Both the position numbers and the translations under genes were made by a program. Under the pieces are notes generated by a model. That model did no database searches and had not been told where the DNA came from. It worked only from the letters and a program-made list of their open reading frames with translations. Positions 45,372 through 54,842 of a DNA stretch of 64,000 bases are shown here, piece after piece (position 1 is the first letter of the stretch; each line of letters begins with the position of its first letter). This DNA is from Pelagibacterium halotolerans B2 (GTDB taxonomy: Bacteria > Pseudomonadota > Alphaproteobacteria > Rhizobiales > Devosiaceae): the NCBI RefSeq assembly GCF_000230555.1, contig NC_016078.1:2108001-2172000 (forward strand), in the 5' to 3' direction.

Positions 45372-46529
45372 GTCCTCGACCTCGGGGGGTACGGCAAGGC
45401 CCGCGCCTCCTTCATCATCGGACTGATCGAGATCGTGAACCCATTCACGCCACATCGAGACAAACAGCGCCATTAGCACCGGGCCGATGAAAAGGCCGAC
45501 AAACCCCATGGTCTTCACCCCCCCGATCAACCCGAAAAACGTCGGGAGAAACGGCAGTTTGATCGGACCGCCCACCAGCTTGGGCCGCAGCGTCTTGTCG
45601 ACGATGAAAAGTTCCACCGAACCCCAGACGAACAGCGCGATACCGGGAATGATCGAACCGCTGGCCACCAGATAAATCGAAACCAGCGTGAACGAGAGCG
45701 GCGCGCCACCCGGGATCATGGCCGCTACGCCGGTAATGACCCCCAGCAGCACCGGCGACGGCGCTCCGGCAAGTGCGTAGGCTATGCCCAGGACGATGCC
45801 TTCGCCGATGGCGATAATGGTCATGCCGGTGACGGTCGAGCTGATCGTAGCCGGCACCACCCGCGACAACCTCTGCCAGCGTGTGGGCAGGATGCGCTCG
45901 CCAAAGCGGTCGAGCTGCCCGGCCAGATTGGCCCCGTCGCGATAAACGAACAGCAGAGCGATCAGCATGAACAAGAGATTGAGCGCCAGATCGAGAAAGC
46001 TTCCGCCTGCTGCCACAACGGTCTGGTAAATGCTGTAAGCATTTGCACCCCCGATATACGCAACGTATTGCCCCAGCGCCCCGGGCCGCCCGACATAGAG
46101 GTCCCATTGTTCGGTGGCCCATTCGGAAACGAACGGGAGGGTATCGAACCAATGCGGTGCCGCGGTCCCATTGGCGTTGGTCGCGATCCCCCACCGGATA
46201 AGCTGTTGCGCCTCGTTGGTGGCATAGGTCAGCGCCATCAGGATCGGGATCAGGATGAACAGCACGATGACCGCGATCATCAGGCTCGCCGCCAGCGTAC
46301 GATTACCGCCGACGGCCCCCAGCACGCGACGATAGACCGGCCAGCTCGCAAACCCGATAATCAGAGCGGCGAGCACGGGGACCAGGAAGCCGTGAAAGAA
46401 ATAGACGCAGGCCAGAAGGATAAGAATTATCAGCCAGCGCGCCACCGCCATGGGCGGCACGAGTGCGGAGCGCTTCGATCCAAGCAGACGGGGTTCGCGT
46501 TCGATGGGCATTCGGTCCGGCTTGGTCAC
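45327..46529 (-). CDS. AI-2E family transporter
   Basis: Membrane protein of 400 residues with about eight TM segments. Typical pieces: YFFHGFLVPVLAALIIGFASWPVYRR, LFMLIALLFVYRDG, GEGIVLGIAYALAGAPSPVLLGVITGVAAMIPGGAPL (in parts), KTMGFVGLFIGPVLMAL. Family members include the TqsA exporter of autoinducer 2 and Na+/H+ antiporters; the substrate here is unknown. GTG start. Converges with uppP with a 45-base overlap of coding ends. Confidence 0.9.
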   Translation of the reverse strand: MTKPDRMPIEREPRLLGSKRSALVPPMAVARWLIILILLACVYFFHGFLVPVLAALIIGFASWPVYRRVLGAVGGNRTLAASLMIAVIVLFILIPILMALTYATNEAQQLIRWGIATNANGTAAPHWFDTLPFVSEWATEQWDLYVGRPGALGQYVAYIGGANAYSIYQTVVAAGGSFLDLALNLLFMLIALLFVYRDGANLAGQLDRFGERILPTRWQRLSRVVPATISSTVTGMTIIAIGEGIVLGIAYALAGAPSPVLLGVITGVAAMIPGGAPLSFTLVSIYLVASGSIIPGIALFVWGSVELFIVDKTLRPKLVGGPIKLPFLPTFFGLIGGVKTMGFVGLFIGPVLMALFVSMWREWVHDLDQSDDEGGAGLAVPPEVEDLRDARIDEAQKEQA

Positions 46530-46607
46530 GTGCAGCTTCCGGTCTGAGGGAGATCACCTATATGGCAAAGCCGCGCGCCAACACAAGCAGACCCTGCGCA
46601 ATCGCGC

Positions 46608-46949
46608 TCACATCAGCTTGCGGCCATCGGGCACGGCCTTGTCGATCGCAGCAAGCACAATGGCGCCGTTCTCGTCCTCAAAGCCAAGCGTGAGCACTTC
46701 CGATTTCAACGGCCCGATCTGGCGCGGTGGGAAATTGACCACCGCCATCACCTGCCGCCCGACCAAATCCTCGGGCGAATAGTGGACGGTGATCTGCGCC
46801 GAGGACTTCTTGATCCCCAATTCCGGGCCAAAATCGATAAGCAAAATGATCGCCGGCTTACGTGCTTCAGGAAAGGGCCGCGCTTCGACGACGGTTCCGG
46901 TGCGAATATCGACCTTGAGAAAATCCTCAAACGAGATGGTTTCGCTCAT
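46608..46949 (-). CDS. csaA: CsaA-like tRNA-binding domain protein
   Basis: Protein of 113 residues made of a single EMAP/Trbp111-type OB fold: FEDFLKVDIRTGTVVEARPF, LLIDFGPELGIKKSSAQIT, VNFPPRQIGPLKSEVLTLG. CsaA binds tRNA-like structures or acts as an export chaperone. Read leftward, its ATG overlaps the proC stop by four bases, so YbjN-proC-csaA form an operon. Confidence 0.92.
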   Translation of the reverse strand: MSETISFEDFLKVDIRTGTVVEARPFPEARKPAIILLIDFGPELGIKKSSAQITVHYSPEDLVGRQVMAVVNFPPRQIGPLKSEVLTLGFEDENGAIVLAAIDKAVPDGRKLM

Positions 46950-47761
46950 TGTCCCAATTCTTCACTTCGCTTTCGGGCGGCTCTCACGGCGCGCTGCATC
47001 AATGCCCCCAGCCCATCCGGCGCCATCAGCACATCGAGCGCCGCCTGCGTCGTTCCATTGGGTGAGGTGACGTTCTTGCGCAATTGTTCTGCCGAACTGT
47101 CGTCGGCTTCCATCAGTGCAGCGGCTCCGATTACTGTTTGGCGCGCCAGGACCATTGCTTGCTGCGGGCTCAGGCCTTCGGCTTCACCGGCTGCAGCCAT
47201 GGCTTCGACAAGATGGAACACATAGGCCGGCCCGGAACCGGAAACGGCAGTGACTGCATCGATTAGGGTCTCGTCCTCGACCCACACCACGCCACCCGCG
47301 GCGGCCAGAAGGGCCTCGGTCAGCGTCCGGTCCTCCGCTGTGACGGCCTCGCCGGCGAAGGCACCCGAAATGCCCTTTCCGATCTGGGCCGGTGTGTTGG
47401 GCATCGAGCGCACCACCCGGTCAGTTGCCAGACCTTTGGCGATCTTGTCGGATGAAACGCCGGCGGCAATGGAAACCACAAGCGTTCCGGCGCCGACCAG
47501 TGGCTTCACCATGCCCAGAACGGCACCCATGATCTGGGGTTTAACCGCAAGAACAACCACACGCGGAGATTCGTCGGGCAGGTCCGTGCGCAGTACGGCA
47601 CCATGCCGGCGTGCAAAAGCCGAAACGCTTTCGTGGGGCTGGGGATCGACCAGCGTCAGTGCTGAACCGGGCAATCCGCCCTGCACCCAGCCGGCCGCCA
47701 TGGCCATACCCATTTTGCCGGCGCCGATCAGCAGCACCGTGCCGGCATCGGAAAGGCTCAT
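46946..47761 (-). CDS. proC: Pyrroline-5-carboxylate reductase
   Basis: NAD(P)H enzyme of 271 residues for the last step of proline synthesis. N-terminal Rossmann motif LIGAGKMGMAMAAGW, VLAVKPQIM, and the C-terminal dimer domain with AVSGSGPAYVFHLVEAM and the ending NVTSPNGTTQAALDVL, the family signature. Overlaps neighbours on both sides by four bases, hence translationally coupled. Confidence 0.96.
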   Translation of the reverse strand: MSLSDAGTVLLIGAGKMGMAMAAGWVQGGLPGSALTLVDPQPHESVSAFARRHGAVLRTDLPDESPRVVVLAVKPQIMGAVLGMVKPLVGAGTLVVSIAAGVSSDKIAKGLATDRVVRSMPNTPAQIGKGISGAFAGEAVTAEDRTLTEALLAAAGGVVWVEDETLIDAVTAVSGSGPAYVFHLVEAMAAAGEAEGLSPQQAMVLARQTVIGAAALMEADDSSAEQLRKNVTSPNGTTQAALDVLMAPDGLGALMQRAVRAARKRSEELGQ

Positions 47762-48258
47762 GCCTGCCCCACGGTTTCAAACATGACTTCGGCCAGGGCG
47801 TCGGCCGCAGATTTTCCGGCCCAGACCACAAACTGGAATGCCTGGTAGTAAAGGTCGCAACTTTCTGTAGCCGAGCGCAGCAACGCCTCGCATTGCTGCG
47901 GCGAGACCTCCGCGCCGCCCGAAAGCAGGTGCGAGTTGCGGAACAGCACGACACCTTCCTTGCTCCAGATGTCGAAATGACCGATCCAGAGCTGCTCATT
48001 GATGAGCGATATCAGTTGCTTGATTTCGCCGCGGCGTGCCTCGGGCACCTTCAGGTCGAACGCACAGGCGAGATGGAGCGATTCCATCTCCTCCATCCAG
48101 TTGAACGACACGTGGTAGTCGCTCCAGCCCCCCTTGACCGAAATGGAGATTTCGTCGGCATCCTGCCGCTCGAACGACCAGTCGCTGATCGCGGCGATGT
48201 GCTCGATAATATCGACCGGGTGAATGGTCCGATCCAGTTCCAATTCGAGGAGTGACAT
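47758..48258 (-). CDS. YbjN-domain protein
   Basis: Protein of 166 residues of the YbjN/type III secretion chaperone-like fold: VDIIEHIAAISDWSFERQDADEI, WSDYHVSFNWMEEMESLHLACAF, LISLINEQLWIGHFDIW. Common in Rhizobiales next to proC; function not established, suggested roles are regulatory or chaperone-like. First gene of the leftward operon with proC and csaA. Confidence 0.9.
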   Translation of the reverse strand: MSLLELELDRTIHPVDIIEHIAAISDWSFERQDADEISISVKGGWSDYHVSFNWMEEMESLHLACAFDLKVPEARRGEIKQLISLINEQLWIGHFDIWSKEGVVLFRNSHLLSGGAEVSPQQCEALLRSATESCDLYYQAFQFVVWAGKSAADALAEVMFETVGQA

Positions 48259-48526
48259 GGCTGGCTCCGCACGCTTATGCGTTGGTTCGAAGATGCAGCG
48301 ACCGACAGGATGCCGGACGCCTTACGCGGCACAACCGAACCGGCTTGGCCGGGGACAGGATGTACGAATCGTCATTTGTCTCGACTGTACACTGCACCTC
48401 CGCCACGGACCCAGAAACGCTGGCCCAAAACCGGAATTCTCTTGTGGATGATCGGAGCGATATGGTTAACGGGTTCTTAACAAACCCTTCAAACCACAGG
48501 GTTTTACACCAATGTCACAAAGCGCT

Positions 48527-49261
48527 TCAGCGCGTGCGCCCTTCGGCGAGATCGCGGGCCCAGGTTTCATTGCCCCATGCCCGCGCCATGGCAGACGCCG
48601 CCATGTTGTCATAAGCCACCTGCCGCAGATTGACGTGCCACTTTCCCGCCGACAATTCGACAATGGCATAGGCGGCCGCCGGTGAAAGCCGCGCCGCTGA
48701 CACAGGATCGTTCATGTTGAACGAGGGCCGCCCCACGCTGCCAGGATTGAAAACGATCCGCCCGTCGTCCAGCGTCACCACCCGCGCTATATGGGTATGG
48801 CCACAACAATAGACCGGATAATCGCCATGGGGCAGTTCAGCCTCTACCTCTTCGAGCGAGGAAACACGGAAGCCGTGCTTTTTGACCTTGCGGTCGAGCC
48901 AATAGGTCTCGTCCGATCGCGGCGCTCCATGGCTCATAAAGATTGCATCGGCATAGATGGCCGTCTCGGGCAGTTGCTTGAGCCAATCCATCGGCTCACC
49001 CTCAATGGCGTCGATGATCTTCAGATCATCCTCGTCGAGCAGGTCGGCATCGCCCACTGCCAGATAGCGATCGGTATTGCCCCGTATCGCGATCATATCG
49101 AGTTCGGCCATGACCGCAGCGGTCTTTCTCGGCCACAAGGGCCCGGCGAAATGATCCCCCAGATTGAGGATCTTTTCCACATCGTGACGTGCGATATCGG
49201 CCAGCACCGCTTCGAGCGCCAGCACATTGGCGTGAACGTCGGAAATGACCGCGACGCGCAC
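48527..49261 (-). CDS. Metallophosphoesterase, YfcE-like calcineurin family
   Basis: Cytosolic phosphodiesterase of 244 residues with all metal motifs: SDVHAN (D8, H10), GDHFAGP, GNTD, SHG, and GHTH with NPGSVG. Substrate unknown; relatives hydrolyse cyclic nucleotides or diadenosine compounds. Followed seven bases upstream by ubiK in the same direction, so probably co-transcribed. The 268 bases downstream (48259-48526) show no gene. Confidence 0.9.
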   Translation of the reverse strand: MRVAVISDVHANVLALEAVLADIARHDVEKILNLGDHFAGPLWPRKTAAVMAELDMIAIRGNTDRYLAVGDADLLDEDDLKIIDAIEGEPMDWLKQLPETAIYADAIFMSHGAPRSDETYWLDRKVKKHGFRVSSLEEVEAELPHGDYPVYCCGHTHIARVVTLDDGRIVFNPGSVGRPSFNMNDPVSAARLSPAAAYAIVELSAGKWHVNLRQVAYDNMAASAMARAWGNETWARDLAEGRTR

Positions 49262-49268
49262 CGCTAAC

Positions 49269-49520
49269 TCAGGTCGTCTTTTTACGGCGCTTGAACGCCT
49301 CGAGTTCGCGGCGGAGGGCTTCGATTTCCTCGCCCTGGATGCTCACCAGCTCGCGCAGTGCGTCGTAGTCTTCGCGCTTGACGAGATTCAGATCATTGAC
49401 GACACGTTCCATCTGCCCCCTGATCGCGGTTTCCGCTTCACGGCGCGCGCCATCGGCAACCGAGGCGGCATCGTTCATCAACCGCCCCAGATCGTCGAAA
49501 AACTTTTGTCCTTGCGACAT
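49269..49520 (-). CDS. ubiK: Ubiquinone biosynthesis accessory factor UbiK
   Basis: Short coiled-coil protein of 83 residues of the BMFP/UbiK family, which supports the soluble ubiquinone-biosynthesis complex and lipid binding. Opening QKFFDDLGRLMNDAASVADGAR is typical, followed by a C-terminal coiled coil (DYDALRELVSIQGEEIEALR) and a basic tail. Divergent from lgt, as in many Alphaproteobacteria. Confidence 0.93.
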   Translation of the reverse strand: MSQGQKFFDDLGRLMNDAASVADGARREAETAIRGQMERVVNDLNLVKREDYDALRELVSIQGEEIEALRRELEAFKRRKKTT

Positions 49521-49646
49521 CGCTCACTTCCTCTTGTTTGGCCGTCCGGCCCACTGCCAACTATGTAGGGGCTCCGGCCCCGCTTGACCAGAGCCGGCCC
49601 GGGCGGCATGGTCCCGCAAAAAACGCAATCAGTTTCGAGGCCCAAC

Positions 49647-50456
49647 GTGCCCTTCCCAATGATCGATCCGGTCGCTTTCGCCATCGGCCCCATCGTCATC
49701 CGCTGGTACGCCCTGGCCTATCTGGCAGGCATTTTCCTTGGCGTAGGATACGGCATGCTGTTGCTCAGACGCAAATCGCTCTGGGTCAATGGCACTCCAC
49801 CCATGACCCCCGACGAATTGTTCGACTTCACCTTCTGGATCGTCATCGGCATCATTGTCGGCGGACGGCTGGGCTACGTTCTGTTCTACGATCCGCTGGT
49901 GTTCGCCGCCAATCCGGGCCAGATCATCGCCCTTTGGGACGGAGGCATGAGTTTCCACGGCGGCATGCTCGGCCTGATGGTCGCCATGATCGTCTATCTC
50001 AACCGCAAGAAGGCCAACATCTTTTCGGGCCTGGACCTGCTCGCCTGCTGCGCCACCATCGGTCTGTTCCTCGGCCGGGTCGCCAATTTCATCAACGCCG
50101 AACTTTACGGCTCGGTTACGACCATGCCCTGGGGCGTGATCTTTCCGGGCGGCGGCGATCTCCCCCGTCACCCCAGCCAACTCTATGAAGGCCTGCTCGA
50201 AGGCGTGCTCCTGTTCCTCGTCATCCGCTATTTCACCCACGTCAAACTGGTGCTGCGCCGTCCCGGCATCGCCGCCGGCATCTTTGGCATCGGCTATGCG
50301 CTTTCGCGCATCTTCGTCGAGTTCTTCCGCCTCCCCGACAGCCACATCGGCTATCTCGCCTTTGGCTGGCTGACCATGGGCATGGTCCTCTCACTGCCCA
50401 TCCTCATTGCCGGCATCGCGCTGATCATCTGGGCCCGGACGCGCCGTCATGCCTGA
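49647..50456 (+). CDS. lgt: Prolipoprotein diacylglyceryl transferase
   Basis: Inner-membrane enzyme of 269 residues that attaches diacylglycerol to the lipobox Cys of prolipoproteins. About seven TM segments; IRWYALAYLAGI, GGRLGYV, the Lgt signature with catalytic His/Arg region WDGGMSFHGGMLG, and GRVANFINAELYG, RHPSQLYEG. GTG 49647 is chosen because CGAGG lies six bases upstream; the family-like MIDPVAF begins four residues later (ATG 49659). Overlaps the next gene by eight bases. Confidence 0.95.
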   Translation: MPFPMIDPVAFAIGPIVIRWYALAYLAGIFLGVGYGMLLLRRKSLWVNGTPPMTPDELFDFTFWIVIGIIVGGRLGYVLFYDPLVFAANPGQIIALWDGGMSFHGGMLGLMVAMIVYLNRKKANIFSGLDLLACCATIGLFLGRVANFINAELYGSVTTMPWGVIFPGGGDLPRHPSQLYEGLLEGVLLFLVIRYFTHVKLVLRRPGIAAGIFGIGYALSRIFVEFFRLPDSHIGYLAFGWLTMGMVLSLPILIAGIALIIWARTRRHA

Positions 50457-51531
50457 GCCGGGCCTCTCCCTCGGCGATCTTATCGATATGCAGATTCGCC
50501 AGCAGGGCCCGATGTCGCTGGCGACCTATATGGGCCTGTGCCTGACCCATCCCACGCGCGGCTACTACCGCAAGGCCGACCCGCTCGGCGCAAGCGGCGA
50601 TTTCATTACCGCTCCCGAAATCAGCCAGACCTTCGGCGAAATGATCGGGGCGTGGATTGCCGATCTCTATCTCCAGATGGGCAGCCCGGAAAAGTTCACG
50701 CTTCTCGAGCTCGGCCCCGGCCGTGGTACGCTGATGTCCGACGCCCTGCGTGTCGCCAGCCGCGCCACCGGTCTCGCCAAGGCTCTCGACCTCAAGCTCT
50801 ATGAAACCAATCCGGTCCTCACCGCCATGCAGCGCGAGAAACTCTCGGCCTATTTTCCCGATTGGGTCGAGGACATCGAGACACTCGGCAGTTCACCTCT
50901 CATCATTATCGCAAATGAGTTCTTCGACGCTTTACCCATACGCCAGTTCGTGAGGCGCGCGGATAAATGGTTCGAGCGCAGCGTCGGCCTGTCGGACGGA
51001 AAACGCAGCTTCGGCCTTTCGCCCACACCCTATGAGGAAGCCCTGATCGGCGAAGCCTTTGCCGAAGCCGAGAATGGCGAAGTGGCCGAAATCGGCCTGG
51101 CAGCCCAGCAGTTCATGGGTCAGCTCTGCCGTCTCCTTGCCCCTCGCGGCGGGGCGTTGCTGGCCATCGACTATGGCTATGAACACACTCAGCCCGGCGA
51201 AACGCTACAGGCCCTCTCCCGCCATGCTCGCGTCGATCCGCTTGCTCAACCCGGCGCCGCCGATCTCACAACGCATGTGGATTTCGAAGCGCTGGGTCGC
51301 GCTGGACGCATGGCTGGGTTGACGGTCCACCCCATTGTGACCCAGGGCAGTTTTCTTACATCATTGGGGCTGGCCGAGCGTCACGCCGCGCTGGCCACGG
51401 CAAACCCTGAAAAGGCCCACTCCCTCGCATCGGCCTTCGACCGGCTGACACGGGCCGATCAGATGGGTGAGCTGTTCAAGGTCCTGTGCGCAGCGAGCCC
51501 AGGACTGCGCCCCGCGGGATTCCCCGCATAA
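50449..51531 (+). CDS. SAM-dependent methyltransferase, MidA/NDUFAF7 family
   Basis: Protein of 360 residues homologous to mitochondrial NDUFAF7, the arginine methyltransferase of complex I subunit NDUFS2. Seen: TRGYYRKADPLGASGDFITAPEISQTFGEMIG (in parts), the SAM motif LLELGPGRGTLM, ANEFFDALPIRQF and IDYGYEH. It may methylate a respiratory subunit. Between lgt, which it overlaps, and pgeF. Confidence 0.92.
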   Translation: MPEPGLSLGDLIDMQIRQQGPMSLATYMGLCLTHPTRGYYRKADPLGASGDFITAPEISQTFGEMIGAWIADLYLQMGSPEKFTLLELGPGRGTLMSDALRVASRATGLAKALDLKLYETNPVLTAMQREKLSAYFPDWVEDIETLGSSPLIIIANEFFDALPIRQFVRRADKWFERSVGLSDGKRSFGLSPTPYEEALIGEAFAEAENGEVAEIGLAAQQFMGQLCRLLAPRGGALLAIDYGYEHTQPGETLQALSRHARVDPLAQPGAADLTTHVDFEALGRAGRMAGLTVHPIVTQGSFLTSLGLAERHAALATANPEKAHSLASAFDRLTRADQMGELFKVLCAASPGLRPAGFPA

Positions 51532-51548
51532 AGAAAGCCTGCCTCACA

Positions 51549-52319
51549 ATGCATCCACCCCTCGAAAAGAGCCCCGCCATCACCGCCGCCTCTACGATCC
51601 GCCACGGATTTTTTGGACGGCGCGGCGGGGTTTCGGAAGGCGAATTCGCCTCCCTCAACGCCTCGCGCTCGGTGGGCGACGACGCGGGCAACGTCATAGA
51701 CAATGTTCACCGCGCCGTCATGGCGCTCAAGGGCGGCCCTATCGAGGTCGCGCTCGTCAGACAAGTTCATGGCACCCATGTGCTCACCGTCGATGGCACC
51801 TTCGACCTTCAGCAGCGCCCGGAAGCGGACGCGATGGTTACCGACAGATCCGGCATCGCGCTGGGCATTGTGACTGCCGATTGCGCGCCCATTCTACTTG
51901 CGGATCCCAAGGCGGGGATAATCGGCGCGGCCCATGCGGGCTGGAAAGGCGCTGTCGGCGGCATATTGGCCAATACCATCGCCGCCATGGAGCGTTTGGG
52001 CGCTTCCCGCGCCAATATTGTCGCCGCCATCGGTCCGGCCATATCGGCTGAGAATTACGAGATCGGCGAAGAGATGGCGAACGAGATTCGCACCCAATTC
52101 CCCGATGCTGCCGATTTCATCGTCACCGATGGCTGGCCCAAACCTCATTTCGACGTACCCGGCCTCGTGCTGGCGCAGGCAAAATCGCTGGGTATCGGCA
52201 CAGTCGAATCGGTGGGAAGCTGCACCTACGCCCACCCCGATCTCTACTTTTCCCACCGCTACGCAACCCACAACAACACCCGCGCCGGCCGCCAGATCGC
52301 GCTCATCGCAAGAGGGTAA
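51549..52319 (+). CDS. pgeF: Peptidoglycan editing factor PgeF (laccase-domain, YfiH)
   Basis: Protein of 256 residues of the multicopper-polyphenol-oxidase/YfiH fold that corrects L-Ser misincorporated in place of L-Ala in peptidoglycan precursors. Zinc ligands are visible in RQVHGTHV, VTADCAPIL and AAHAGWKG; C-terminal YFSHRYATHNNTRAGRQ. ATG 51549 lies 17 bases after the previous stop. Relatives also act on purine nucleosides. Confidence 0.93.
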   Translation: MHPPLEKSPAITAASTIRHGFFGRRGGVSEGEFASLNASRSVGDDAGNVIDNVHRAVMALKGGPIEVALVRQVHGTHVLTVDGTFDLQQRPEADAMVTDRSGIALGIVTADCAPILLADPKAGIIGAAHAGWKGAVGGILANTIAAMERLGASRANIVAAIGPAISAENYEIGEEMANEIRTQFPDAADFIVTDGWPKPHFDVPGLVLAQAKSLGIGTVESVGSCTYAHPDLYFSHRYATHNNTRAGRQIALIARG

Positions 52320-52469
52320 TGGCCTGTGCAGAAGGGCAACACCGTTAATTGCCCTTCACCTTCATTCAAAAGTCATATTGAGTTTGCGCCGTCCGGGGTC
52401 TAAACGTCCGCCCCACAAGCTCGGGGCATTGGCGGCCTCTGGCGATCAGGGCACACATAGAGGCTGACC

Positions 52470-53402
52470 ATGAAGCTGGTGACGGGCAACTCAAACCTCA
52501 CCGTGGCCAAGGCCGTTTCCGATTATCTCGAAATTCCGCTGACCGACGCCTCGGTCAAGAAATTCGCCGACAAGGAGATTTTCGTGGAGATCCACGAAAA
52601 CGTGCGTGGCGAGGATGTGTTCATCCTCCAGTCGACGTCCTTTCCGGCCAATGACAACCTCATGGAATTGCTGATCCTGATCGACGCCATGCGCCGGTCT
52701 TCCGCTCGCCGCATCACGGCGGTCCTGCCCTATTACGGTTACGCGCGTCAGGACCGCAAATCGGCCCCGCGCACGCCGATCTCGGCCAAACTCGTGGCCA
52801 ACCTCATAACCCACGCCGGTGCAAACCGCATTCTGACCCTGGATCTGCACGCACCGCAAATCCAGGGTTTTTTCGATATCCCGACCGACAACCTTTACGC
52901 CGCGCCGGTTCTCACACGCGATATCGCCGAGAACTACGACACCTCCAGGGTGATGATCGTTTCTCCCGACGTCGGCGGCGTGCTGCGGGCCCGCAACGTG
53001 GCCAACCGCATCGGCGCGCAACTGGCTATCGTCGACAAACGCCGTCCGCGTGCCGGGGTCTCCGAAGTGATGAACATCATCGGTGACGTCGAGGGGCAGT
53101 CGTGCATCCTGATCGACGACATCGTCGATTCCGGCGGCACACTGGTCAACGCCGCCGAAGCGCTGCTCAATGCCGGCGCCAAGGAAGTCTCGGCCTATAT
53201 CACCCATGGCGTCCTCTCGGGCGACGCGCCGGCCCGTATCGCCAAATCGCGGCTCAAGGAGCTGGTCACCACCGATTCCATCGAAATGACCGAAGCCGTC
53301 GCCAAAGTCGACAAGATCCGTCACATCTCGATCGCAACCCTGATCGGCGAGGCCATAGCGCGCACCGCGTCCGAGCAGTCGGTTTCGAGCCTTTTCGACT
53401 GA
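52470..53402 (+). CDS. prs: Ribose-phosphate pyrophosphokinase
   Basis: Makes PRPP from ribose 5-phosphate and ATP; 310 residues. Flexible-loop and ATP motifs [20 protein letters not shown], metal-binding [19 protein letters not shown] loop [14 protein letters not shown], and SPDVGG. GAGGC precedes the ATG. About 150 bases separate it from pgeF, so it likely has its own promoter (possibly around 52340-52390, AT-richer). Confidence 0.97.
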   Translation: MKLVTGNSNLTVAKAVSDYLEIPLTDASVKKFADKEIFVEIHENVRGEDVFILQSTSFPANDNLMELLILIDAMRRSSARRITAVLPYYGYARQDRKSAPRTPISAKLVANLITHAGANRILTLDLHAPQIQGFFDIPTDNLYAAPVLTRDIAENYDTSRVMIVSPDVGGVLRARNVANRIGAQLAIVDKRRPRAGVSEVMNIIGDVEGQSCILIDDIVDSGGTLVNAAEALLNAGAKEVSAYITHGVLSGDAPARIAKSRLKELVTTDSIEMTEAVAKVDKIRHISIATLIGEAIARTASEQSVSSLFD

Positions 53403-53514
53403 CGATCGGTTAACGACAACTTAACGCCCACCCCCGGATTGGCCCCGGCTCCCCCCGAGCCGGCGAATCCCGCACGCTTGTCCAATCGGAACAGAGCGAA
53501 GGGAATTTTGACCG

Positions 53515-53910
53515 ATGGCCACGACTCAGCCACAAGCGCTGCCAGCGCGCGGAACTTTGGACTGGCTCCGGCATTTTCCCTTTTTGCGGAAGATCCGGTG
53601 GGGCGAGCCAGCCATGACCGCGTACGCTGCGTATGTGGAAGTATCAGTGACCAAGACCCCTCCCCGCCACCCCTTGGTGGCCCCACGCTCAAGCGCCGAG
53701 AGCGAGCTGTCCGCTCTTCTCGACGAAATTCCAAGCTGGCCCGATGCCATGCTTGTGCACATGCACAAGCGTTTCGGCACCAGCCGTCTTTTCCGTGTCC
53801 ATCACGACCCCGACGGACCTCTGACCCAACGTGCGCTGACCCTGCGCGCCGCCGCGTTCGAAGAAATGAGCCGGCGCGGGCTCGAGGCCCTGGCGGAAGA
53901 CGAAGACTAG
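53515..53910 (+). CDS. Uncharacterised 131-aa protein
   Basis: ORF of 131 residues with GAAGGGAA about ten bases before its ATG. The C-terminal half reads ELSALLDEIPSWPDAMLVHM, then HKRFGTSRLFRVHHDPDGP and LTLRAAAFEEMSRRGLEALA, soluble and helical. The N-terminal 35 residues are of different character, so the true start may be ATG 53614 (MTAYAAYVEV). No family recognised. Between prs and rplY. Confidence 0.55.
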   Translation: MATTQPQALPARGTLDWLRHFPFLRKIRWGEPAMTAYAAYVEVSVTKTPPRHPLVAPRSSAESELSALLDEIPSWPDAMLVHMHKRFGTSRLFRVHHDPDGPLTQRALTLRAAAFEEMSRRGLEALAEDED

Positions 53911-54005
53911 CGCTATCGGGCCTCTTGCCCAATTTTCCTGCCTCCTGTATAGACCCGCTCCATGAAGCGCTCGTCACCCCTGGAGGACGGGCGCGCGTTT
54001 CGTTC

Positions 54006-54060
54006 GGAGCGTTTCCAGAAAAAGTGGACACCACTTTTTCGGTTCGGAAACGTGACAAGG
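54006..54060 (+). repeat. Nested-hairpin intergenic repeat, copy before rplY
   Basis: Outer arms CGTTTCC/GGAAACG, inner arms GAAAAAGTGG/CCACTTTTTC with an ACA loop, then GGTTCGGAAACGTGACAAGG. Stem changes relative to 13494 are compensated on both sides. It lies 40 bases before the rplY start, within its leader. Confidence 0.85.
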
Positions 54061-54100
54061 AAAAATCCGGAGAAACGCACCCAACCAATGGATGATTTCC

Positions 54101-54730
54101 ATGAGCGTCGAGCTGAAGGCTTCGGTGCGGGACCGGGTGGGCAAGGGGGCCGCTCGTGAACTGCGTCGTCAAGGTCTGGTTCCCGCCGTTATTTACGGCG
54201 ACAAGAAAGCCCCTCTTTCCATCGCGATTTCCTACAAGGACACGTTCCGCAAGATCCATGACGGCGGGTTCCTTTCGCACGTCATCGAGATCGACGTGGA
54301 CGGCGACAAGCACCGCGTGATCCCAAAGGATTACCAGCTTGAGCCCGTGCGCGACTTCCTCGTGCATGTGGACTTCCTGCGCGTGGGCAAGAATTCGACC
54401 CTCACGGTCGAAGTTCCTGTCCATTTCGAAAACCAGGAAAAGTCCCCCGGCCTCAAGAAGGGCGGCGTGCTCAACGTCGTGCGTCACACCGTGGAAGTGA
54501 CCGTGCCGGCCGATTCGATCCCCGAGTATCTCGTGGTCGACCTGTCCAAGTCCGAAGTCGGCGACTCGCTGCACATCTCGGCCGTGGATCTGCCCAAGGG
54601 CGTTGTCCCGACCATTACCGATCGCGACTTCACCATCGCCACCATCGCGGCACCGTCTGCCCTGCGCTCGTCTGAAGGCGCTGAAGACGATACCGCCGAT
54701 GAAGGCGAAGAAGAAAAAGACGAAGACTAA
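54101..54730 (+). CDS. rplY: 50S ribosomal protein L25/general stress protein Ctc
   Basis: Binds 5S rRNA in the large subunit; 209 residues, the long Ctc form with N-terminal L25 domain ([38 protein letters not shown]) and C-terminal beta domain, then an acidic tail ([17 protein letters not shown]). ATG 54101 is preferred (GGAT seven bases upstream; MSVELKA is the family start), though ATG 54092 is in frame. Upstream and downstream lie copies of the nested-hairpin repeat; pth follows. Confidence 0.95.
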   Translation: MSVELKASVRDRVGKGAARELRRQGLVPAVIYGDKKAPLSIAISYKDTFRKIHDGGFLSHVIEIDVDGDKHRVIPKDYQLEPVRDFLVHVDFLRVGKNSTLTVEVPVHFENQEKSPGLKKGGVLNVVRHTVEVTVPADSIPEYLVVDLSKSEVGDSLHISAVDLPKGVVPTITDRDFTIATIAAPSALRSSEGAEDDTADEGEEEKDED

Positions 54731-54750
54731 AACCTTCGGGCCGGCGGCTC

Positions 54751-54801
54751 GGAGCGCTTCCAGGAAAAGTGGCATCCACTTTTCCGGTTCGGAAGCGTGA
54801 C
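54751..54801 (+). repeat. Nested-hairpin intergenic repeat, copy between rplY and pth
   Basis: Outer arms GCTTCC/GGAAGC, inner arms GGAAAAGTGG/CCACTTTTCC with a CAT loop, then GGTTC and GTGAC. Lies 20 bases after the rplY stop and 42 before pth. Confidence 0.87.
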
Positions 54802-54842
54802 CAGCAAAGAGCCGCCGGCCCTACTGTTCCCGGAGAGATGCG